Assembly (NCBI GenBank): GCA_035310125.1 | Contig: DATGEP010000281.1 | Location: 1-11,568, forward strand | Reading direction: 5' to 3' | Length of the DNA stretch: 11,568 nucleotides | DNA from: DATGEP01 sp035310125 | GTDB lineage: Bacteria > Chloroflexota > Ktedonobacteria > Ktedonobacterales > JADMIN01 | Part shown: positions 6,934-11,568 of the stretch, one piece after another | Layout of the letters: every line of letters begins with the position of its first letter | Position numbering within the stretch: the stretch's first letter is position 1 | Program-made: the position numbers and the translations under genes | Notes under the pieces: generated by a model | Told to the model about the DNA's origin: nothing | Database searches by the model: none | What the model saw: only the letters and a program-made list of their open reading frames with translations

Positions 6934-8199
6934 TCACTGCGGTTCCTGAGCACGTTCACGGCGCACCGGTGGGATCACCGTCACGATCCCCGTAGCCACC
7001 AGCAGCACCAGCCATTGTAGCCAGATGGTAGGGAAGACGCCGATATGTTGAATCAGGATGCCGGTCAGGGCTAACCCCAGCGGGCGCATCATGCCAGGAA
7101 ACAAGCGACAGGCGCTCAGCACTCTGCCCCTGAGCTCGTCGGGAATTAGCTCCAGCCGATGGCTAAAGTAGGGCACGTCCTCGATCGGCTCCACAATACC
7201 GCTGCCAAATAGCTGCGCGCCAAGCACAAGGGGAACGGGTGCGAGCGCGTACAGCGGCCAGCTCAGCACGTAATACCAGCGCGCCAGCAGGATGGAGTGT
7301 CCGACTGTCAGGCGACGCTTCAGGCGGGGCACCAATAGCGAGCCGAGAATCGCTCCGACACCAAAGGCGGCGATGATGAGGCCAATCACCACCGCGGATG
7401 CATGTTGTCGTTGCGCCAGGATGATGATGATTAGCGTATTGCCGGAAAGGACGAACGCGCCCGCTCCCATGAGCAACGTCATGGTGAGAATAAAGGGTTG
7501 ATGCCAGACCCACGTCACGCCTTCCCTCATCTCTGCCCAGAAATTGCCACGCTTCGATGTGCGCTCCCGCTGGAATGGCGCGCGATTCAGCGCAATGGTC
7601 ACGATGGAGACGACATAGGAGATAGCATCGGCGATAAACGGCAACACCGCGTTCAGGGTATAGAGAACTCCTGAGAGCGACGGGCCACCGAGCGCCGTGG
7701 TGCCCTCGACGAATTCATCTTGCGCTACGGCGGTGGCAAGCTGCTCCCGCGTAACGACCTGCGCGACGGCCGCCGTCTTGGCCAGATTAAACACGACCAT
7801 CAACGAGCCTTCGAGGAACGCGGTGATGCAGAGCTGCCAGATAGTCAGATGCCCAAGTGCGTACGCGACGGGTATGCTGGCAATGCTCAGGGCGCGCCCG
7901 ACATCACATACCAGCATCACCCGCCGGCGGTCCCAGCGGTCCACCAGCACGCCCGCGAACAGGCTAAGGAGCGTGGCCGGTAGCGCACGCAAGGCCGCGA
8001 CGAGGCCAGCTTGCGCGGGAGAATGGGTGACTGCCAGTACGAGCAGGGGATAGGCAAGCTCTGAGAGTGCGCCGCCGATATCTGAAAGCGCCTGCCCAGT
8101 CCACAAAAGCAGGTAGGCACGATTGTGCCATATTGATCGCGGCTGGCCGGATAACAGCGATTGCTGTTCCCGCGTTGAAGTGTCCCGCACCGTGGACAT
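6934..8199 (-). CDS. MFS transporter, drug-efflux type (DHA3/MFS_3-like)
   Basis: This 421-residue permease has about 12 hydrophobic segments. Motif A appears as GVLVDRWDRRRV (83-94) in the first cytoplasmic loop, and PDELRGRVLSA (353-363) is typical of the second-half loop in the DHA3 group, which includes macrolide (MefA) and enterobactin (EntS) exporters. GGPSLSG (171-177) follows TM5-region sequence as in that group. It should use the proton gradient to export a small hydrophobic compound; the substrate cannot be told. The open frame extends upstream to 8409, but the ATG at 8199 begins the typical short polar N-terminus and has AGGA at 8207-8210, 7 nt away on the minus strand. The extra 70 codons lack family character. 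It stands alone, convergent with the small membrane protein, and has a long structured leader. Confidence 0.9.
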   Translation of the reverse strand: MSTVRDTSTREQQSLLSGQPRSIWHNRAYLLLWTGQALSDIGGALSELAYPLLVLAVTHSPAQAGLVAALRALPATLLSLFAGVLVDRWDRRRVMLVCDVGRALSIASIPVAYALGHLTIWQLCITAFLEGSLMVVFNLAKTAAVAQVVTREQLATAVAQDEFVEGTTALGGPSLSGVLYTLNAVLPFIADAISYVVSIVTIALNRAPFQRERTSKRGNFWAEMREGVTWVWHQPFILTMTLLMGAGAFVLSGNTLIIIILAQRQHASAVVIGLIIAAFGVGAILGSLLVPRLKRRLTVGHSILLARWYYVLSWPLYALAPVPLVLGAQLFGSGIVEPIEDVPYFSHRLELIPDELRGRVLSACRLFPGMMRPLGLALTGILIQHIGVFPTIWLQWLVLLVATGIVTVIPPVRRERAQEPQ

Positions 8200-8206
8200 G
8201 AGGCGT

Positions 8207-8210
8207 TCCT
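8207..8210 (-). promoter_or_regulatory. Ribosome binding site of the MFS transporter
   Basis: AGGA on the minus strand, within AAAGGAA, lies 7 nt before the ATG at 8199. It decides between this start and the open but unlikely upstream extension to 8409. Confidence 0.6.
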
Positions 8211-8388
8211 TTCTGTGACGGCAGGTGTCAAAGAGATGCACCTGGGCAAGAGAGCATGCCGGCGTCTGATATACCGCGCAAAGCCGGTCCATCGAGGGGC
8301 ACGAAGATACCCGGACCGTTAGCATGGAAACGGCAATAGCCCGGTCACAGAAAGGGAGTGTTGCTGAATACGAGGCGGGCGAGGAGGG

Positions 8389-8410
8389 GGTGTGCCAACA
8401 GACGCGCACC
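8389..8410 (+). repeat. Inverted repeat with U-G pair favouring plus-strand RNA
   Basis: The arms GGTGTGC (8389-8395) and GCGCACC (8404-8410) pair over 7 bp with an 8-nt loop. One pair is T8393 with G8406, a stable U-G wobble only if the plus strand is transcribed; on the minus strand it would be an A-C mismatch. Confidence 0.4.
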
Positions 8411-8419
8411 AGAAGAGGA

Positions 8420-8448
8420 CTGTGCGCTGGAACGACCAGTCAGCACAG
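8420..8448. repeat. Two-part hairpin in the transporter leader
   Basis: The outer arms CTGTGC (8420-8425) and GCACAG (8443-8448) enclose inner arms CTGG (8427-8430) and CCAG (8436-8439), with a 5-nt loop and a 1/3-nt internal loop. The pairing works equally on both strands. Confidence 0.45.
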
Positions 8449-8475
8449 CTCGTCACGTCGGGTGGCACCATTTTC

Positions 8476-8510
8476 TGCCGCGTCAGCGAATGTGCCGGGC
8501 TGGCGCGGCA
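8476..8510 (+). repeat. 12-bp hairpin, terminator-like on the plus strand
   Basis: The arms TGCCGCGTCAGC (8476-8487) and GCTGGCGCGGCA (8499-8510) pair over 12 bp with an 11-nt loop. The only non-Watson-Crick pair, T8483 with G8503, is a U-G wobble on the plus strand but A-C on the minus strand. TTTTT (8521-8525) follows, but 10 nt beyond the stem, so a normal intrinsic terminator is doubtful. Confidence 0.45.
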
Positions 8511-8575
8511 ATATGGCTCGTTTTTCTATTCCGGTTGCGGTGGATCATCCAGGATTTCAGGCTTCTCATGGCTCC

Positions 8576-8605
8576 ACGGTAGCACGCTCGGTCAAGAAGT
8601 GTCAA
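8576..8605 (-). promoter_or_regulatory. Candidate sigma-70 promoter for the MFS transporter
   Basis: On the minus strand a perfect -35 box TTGACA (8600-8605) is followed after 18 nt by TACCGT (8576-8581), a 3 of 6 match that keeps the key T-A----T of a -10 box. Transcription would begin near 8569, giving the transporter a leader of about 370 nt that crosses three of the hairpins. Confidence 0.4.
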
Positions 8606-8769
8606 TGCGCTGAGCGGCCCAGCATCGCCCAACCCATACCAAGTCCGCTTGGGTAGTTGTCGTATGGCGTCCAGCGAAGGCGCATGAATTCGGCTGGAGC
8701 TTTCAGCAACCACCGACGCACATTTGGTATGAGGTGAAGGCCGCTGGCCAGGATTGGACAGACAAGGGG

Positions 8770-8798
8770 ACATGTGGTGGCTTTTAAGCCGCACATGT
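8770..8798. repeat. Bulged inverted repeat
   Basis: ACATGTG (8770-8776) pairs with CACATGT (8792-8798), and GGCTT (8779-8783) with AAGCC (8786-8790). The middle has T8778 opposite G8791, a wobble pair on the plus strand only, and one bulged G. It lies next to the 18-bp hairpin, between the polymerase and the transporter promoter. Confidence 0.35.
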
Positions 8799-8822
8799 GC
8801 CGCTGGCTACTATGACGGAGCA

Positions 8823-8866
8823 AGTGCTCATCCTACCCATTGAAGCCCATGGGTAGGATGAGCACT
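8823..8866 (-). terminator. 18-bp perfect hairpin after the family-B polymerase gene
   Basis: The arms AGTGCTCATCCTACCCAT (8823-8840) and its exact complement (8849-8866) enclose an 8-nt loop. The hairpin begins 33 nt after the polymerase stop on the minus strand and is the longest perfect dyad I noticed in the window. It lacks a clear U-run on either side. The likely role is transcript end or 3' protection for the polymerase mRNA; a small mobile or repeat element is an alternative. Confidence 0.55.
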
Positions 8867-8899
8867 AACTATAATGACGAGATGTCCATTGAGTGGGCA

Positions 8900-11341
8900 T
8901 CATATCCCTTCAGTCGGTGGCTCCATCACCGTCGTCAGTACCGGCTGGATCGTCTCGATGGGCGGGGCGAAGAGGGATAACTGCTCCGGGTCCTCGAAGA
9001 GCGCGGCAAAGTCGTCCGGGGTGAATGCTTTCGCGAGCCGCGCCGCGAACGTCTCGCGCAGCAGCCGCACATAGTGCGCCGGGTCGTAGTCACGCGGGTC
9101 GCCGGTTGGCGTACCGTCGCTGTCCTCCCGCATCAGCGCATAGCGACCTCCCGCCGCGCGGTACACTCGCACCTGCTCGCCGCGCTCCCAAATTGTGCGT
9201 CCCGCGTTGAGGAGCGCCTCGTACGCTGCCTCGCGCCGACCGGTGCGCACTCCGTGATACTGCGCGGGCGTCTTCGTCAACCGGACGCGCGCGGCCACCA
9301 TCTCCGCCGCAATCGTGCGCCGCCGCAGCGCCGTCGCCGTCTCCTCGAAGCGCGCCCGCACCCCGGCGATGTCACCTTCCAGCAGGCAACGTATCGTGTC
9401 GCGCAGGAAACGTTCACCGAATGGCTCGGCGCGGCTGGAATGAAACGCGACGCCGCGCAAAAATAGCGTTCCGTCGTAACCGAGCAGCGCGTAGTTCTTT
9501 GGCTCGTGCGAGAGCATCGCGGCGTAGCGCCCCTCGAACTCAAGTTTCACCAGCGGCGGCAGCAGCGTCGCCACCTCCGCGACAATGCGCCGCTCGTCAC
9601 GCTCGGTCCATGCCTCCGGCACGCCAAAATACACGCCGTCGGTGTCGGCCTCCAAAAGGATCGCGCCTCGCGCCGCCAGCTCGCGACAGAGCAGCCCTAG
9701 CAGCTCACGCCCGCGACGTGTTACCTCGTTCGCCGCCGCTACATCCGCCAGCCGCGTCAGGCCGGGCGCGCCCAGGTAGCCATAGGCCGAATTCACGAGG
9801 ATCTTCATTGCCGCCGATAGCGCCTCGTCCGTATGCCGTGCGGGCGAGCCAGGCGGAGCCACCTTCGCGCGGGCCTTTGCCGCCAGCCGTTGCTCCACCA
9901 GCCGGTCGACCAGTGCAAGCAACACGCCCAGACTATCGCTCGTCGGGCCGATGCGATATTGGCGCATGAGTGACGGGTACAGGCTGGATACGTCCGCCTT
10001 GACGACATGGCGCGCCACGCCCGCCGCGAAGAGATACAGCGCCGCACCGCTGTGCTGGGTGCCGTCGCTCTCCGAGCGTTTGGGCAGCGCGTGTCCGGCA
10101 CGTATATATGCCCGCGCGATCAGTGGATCGAGGATGCCCGTTGCTGGTCCCGCGTCAGCGAGCCGCTCATATCGGCGCGGCGCCATCTGCGCGAGCGCAA
10201 AGGCCGCGCCGCCCAGCAGACGCGCCAGCCCATCCACCTCGCGCACATCGTCCAGCGCATAATGGCGTACGCGGTCTGGGTCGGCCAGCCATGTCGAGTA
10301 GATTTGCGCGCCAGGAACGTACTCACGGTCCGGCGCGGCGATGCCAAAGTGCCGCGCGACGGCTTTCAGCCCGTGGCCTGGTAGATCGCGGGCGGCGAAG
10401 TCGTAGCGGCGCACCGCATCAAGCGTGTCTATCAGCTCGCGGCCAGGAACCGTGTACCGCCCCTTGCCACCACGTGTATCGCGCTCAGCCGGGTTCGCCT
10501 CGCCCGCCTCTCCACGCCACTGACCGTAACCGCGCGAAGCGGGACGGCGCCGGAGACCCGGCGCGCCGGCGCGGCCAAGCTGCAACGGCACACGCAGAAT
10601 CTCAGCGCGGGTGGCCAGAAATGGCAGGTCGAAACCGTGCAGGTTGTGGTTCTCGATGACATCGGGGTCTACCCTGCGGATCAGCGCGGCGAGACGGCGA
10701 ATCAGGTCCGCTTCGGCGGTAAGGCCATCCAGCCCACGCTCGGCAACATCTAGCACACATTCCAGCCCGCGATTGTCGCGAACGGCCACCAGAAAGATGC
10801 GATCTCGTGTGGGATGCAGCCCCGTCGTTTCCAGATCAAATTGGAGCCGGTGAAGGTCATCGAAGGCGAGTCCCCGGAAATAGGTGCGGCCCGTCGCGAC
10901 AAGGTATTGCTCCTCTGGCGGTGGCGCCAACACATCCTCCTCGCCAAGCTCCGCCAGCCGTGTGACTGTCCGGCCCAGCCGCGCCGAGGCGCCGGCCAGC
11001 AGCGCGCTTTCGAGGGTACGGCCATCGGGAGCGGAGACGAGAAAGCGCAGGTGGCCAGGACCGCGCAGCTCGCGGTAGGTAACGGCGGGGTCGGTGAGCG
11101 CGGGTGTGTCGTCCTCCGCGACTGGTCGCAGCTCTACATCGCGCAGGTCATCGAGCGAGGCAAGCAGCAGCCAGGGCCGGAATCGCTCTGCCTCGCGGCG
11201 CGGACGCGGGTTCACTGGCTCGCGACGCCAGACCAGCGCCCGCCCGTCGCGCTCGGCCCAGACTGAGACGATACCTGGCGTCTCGTCCCAGCCCCAGAGC
11301 CACTCATCCTCGATGGAAGCGGTACGCATCGCCTCACTCAT
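8900..11341 (-). CDS. Family-B DNA polymerase with 3'-5' exonuclease
   Basis: This 813-residue enzyme copies DNA and proofreads. Exonuclease motifs are FDLET (168-172, Asp169 and Glu171), NHNLHGFD (231-238, Asp238) and YALDD (361-365, Tyr361 and Asp365). Polymerase motifs are DVSSLYPS (450-457, Asp450), KILVNSAYG (513-521, Lys513) and DTD (566-568); PKNYALL (614-620) matches the KKRY-like thumb-side block. All catalytic residues are present. A Gly/Arg-rich stretch at about 256-296 lies between the second and third exonuclease motifs. QLSLF (787-791) near the C-terminus fits the bacterial beta-clamp-binding consensus. The start at 11341 is supported by GGAGG at 11353-11357, 11 nt upstream, rather long. 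The protein resembles polymerases of Chloroflexota more than E. coli Pol II at its N-terminus, from memory only. It is probably transcribed alone and ends at the 18-bp hairpin. The polB symbol would be reasonable but its orthology to E. coli Pol II is not shown. Confidence 0.95.
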   Translation of the reverse strand: MSEAMRTASIEDEWLWGWDETPGIVSVWAERDGRALVWRREPVNPRPRREAERFRPWLLLASLDDLRDVELRPVAEDDTPALTDPAVTYRELRGPGHLRFLVSAPDGRTLESALLAGASARLGRTVTRLAELGEEDVLAPPPEEQYLVATGRTYFRGLAFDDLHRLQFDLETTGLHPTRDRIFLVAVRDNRGLECVLDVAERGLDGLTAEADLIRRLAALIRRVDPDVIENHNLHGFDLPFLATRAEILRVPLQLGRAGAPGLRRRPASRGYGQWRGEAGEANPAERDTRGGKGRYTVPGRELIDTLDAVRRYDFAARDLPGHGLKAVARHFGIAAPDREYVPGAQIYSTWLADPDRVRHYALDDVREVDGLARLLGGAAFALAQMAPRRYERLADAGPATGILDPLIARAYIRAGHALPKRSESDGTQHSGAALYLFAAGVARHVVKADVSSLYPSLMRQYRIGPTSDSLGVLLALVDRLVEQRLAAKARAKVAPPGSPARHTDEALSAAMKILVNSAYGYLGAPGLTRLADVAAANEVTRRGRELLGLLCRELAARGAILLEADTDGVYFGVPEAWTERDERRIVAEVATLLPPLVKLEFEGRYAAMLSHEPKNYALLGYDGTLFLRGVAFHSSRAEPFGERFLRDTIRCLLEGDIAGVRARFEETATALRRRTIAAEMVAARVRLTKTPAQYHGVRTGRREAAYEALLNAGRTIWERGEQVRVYRAAGGRYALMREDSDGTPTGDPRDYDPAHYVRLLRETFAARLAKAFTPDDFAALFEDPEQLSLFAPPIETIQPVLTTVMEPPTEGI

Positions 11342-11546
11342 CGCACATTGGACCTCCGCGCCGCATCATTCTATCGCTCAATCTGTGGCAGCGTATCACA
11401 TAAAGCGGACAGATTTGTACCTGATTGACCGCTGGGCGATTCGACTCCGTAAACGCGCGTTGACATCGCCGGCTGGCAACGATATCATCGCTGCAATCTA
11501 TTCAACTTGGAGCGCATCCGTTTCGCCTTCCCGAAAGTAGGGCAGG
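11342..11546. other. Divergent intergenic region
   Basis: This stretch separates the minus-strand polymerase from a probable plus-strand gene. It holds the polymerase ribosome site GGAGG (11353-11357), a possible minus-strand -10 box TAGAAT (11368-11373) with no matching -35, and a strong plus-strand promoter (11460-11488). Confidence 0.5.
11460..11488 (+). promoter_or_regulatory. Near-consensus sigma-70 promoter
   Basis: TTGACA (11460-11465, 6 of 6) and TATCAT (11483-11488, 5 of 6) are 17 nt apart, the ideal spacing. Transcription should start near 11495 and run rightward out of the window, about 50 nt before a probable start codon at 11547. Confidence 0.75.
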
Positions 11547-11568
11547 ATGGATCACCAGACCACACTGG
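11547..11568 (+). CDS. Start of a divergent gene, cut by the window end
   Basis: Only seven codons are visible (MDHQTTL). The ATG has TAGGG four nt upstream and lies about 50 nt after the predicted transcription start of a strong promoter. The product cannot be identified. The call rests on context alone, and another start further right is possible. Confidence 0.35.

Larger units (their letters stand above)
8200..8899. other. Long gene-free region rich in inverted repeats
   Basis: No convincing gene is visible in these 700 bases, although short open frames exist on both strands. From low to high coordinates it contains: a 6-bp dyad CGGTCC/GGACCG (8285-8290 with 8313-8318), hairpins at 8389-8410, 8420-8448 and 8476-8510, a run of five T (8521-8525), a plausible minus-strand promoter (8576-8605), a bulged hairpin at 8770-8798 and an 18-bp perfect hairpin at 8823-8866. 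The lower part would be the 5' leader of the MFS transcript, the upper part the 3' end of the polymerase transcript. Confidence 0.6.

Noticed and set aside
8200..8409. 70-codon upstream extension of the MFS transporter
   Set aside because: The extra residues lack family character and the ATG at 8199 has a proper ribosome site.
8459..8487. GGGTGGCACC resembling the core of a T-box riboswitch
   Set aside because: The GCG that should follow ACC is missing, no complementary CCCG-type strand lies downstream, no stem I features were found, and no plus-strand gene follows.
8324..8656. 110-codon plus-strand frame in the intergenic region
   Set aside because: No motif, polar Ser/Ala/Arg-rich random composition, and it overlaps the hairpin cluster.
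8870..8875. Perfect TATAAT on the plus strand
   Set aside because: No -35 element lies at the right distance (that position is inside a hairpin arm), and it would only transcribe antisense to the polymerase gene.
9421..9969. Plus-strand open frames opposite the polymerase gene (also 10108-10659 and 10814-11266)
   Set aside because: The polymerase on the minus strand has all catalytic motifs over this range; the opposite frames are Arg/Ala/Pro-rich shadows.

Overview
The window is GC-rich bacterial chromosomal DNA with tightly packed genes, good Shine-Dalgarno sites and two sigma-70-like promoters. It holds a topA-hslV-hslU block, a GT-C (PIG-V-like) mannosyltransferase and a compact bacterial family-B DNA polymerase. 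That mix, with HslV and HslU most like the Firmicutes/Chloroflexi type and a polymerase carrying a bacterial clamp-binding motif, suggests a Chloroflexota (perhaps Ktedonobacteria-like) genome. This placement is inference from family resemblance, not from a search.

Layout. Bases 1-289 are non-coding leader. Bases 290-4842 are a plus-strand operon: DNA topoisomerase I (topA), the HslV protease and the HslU unfoldase, with a 9-nt gap and then very close or overlapping junctions, ending in two adjacent hairpins (4873-4929). Bases 5171-6868 are a second plus-strand pair: a polytopic PIG-V-like glycosyltransferase followed 24 nt later by a small two-helix membrane protein with cysteine pairs at both ends. 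Bases 6934-8199 hold a minus-strand MFS drug-efflux-type transporter. Bases 8200-8899 are a gene-free stretch rich in inverted repeats, with a plausible minus-strand promoter for the transporter and an 18-bp perfect hairpin just beyond the polymerase stop. Bases 8900-11341 hold a minus-strand family-B DNA polymerase with intact exonuclease and polymerase motifs. The last 227 bases contain a near-consensus plus-strand promoter and probably the first codons of a divergent gene.

How the genes work together. HslV and HslU form one ATP-dependent protease. Co-transcription with topA echoes the Firmicutes arrangement in which topA lies upstream of hslVU, but the genes usually found between them (trmFO, xerC) are absent. 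The polymerase C-terminus carries a QLSLF motif predicted to bind the beta clamp, so it probably works at the replication or repair fork. The glycosyltransferase and the small membrane protein may form an envelope-glycan unit.

I see no strong evidence for a wholly new multi-gene system. The least explained parts are the structured 8.2-8.9 kb intergenic region, the small cysteine-pair membrane protein, and the extra tails and inserts on TopA, HslV and HslU. No tRNA, rRNA, CRISPR array, insertion sequence or prophage gene is visible.
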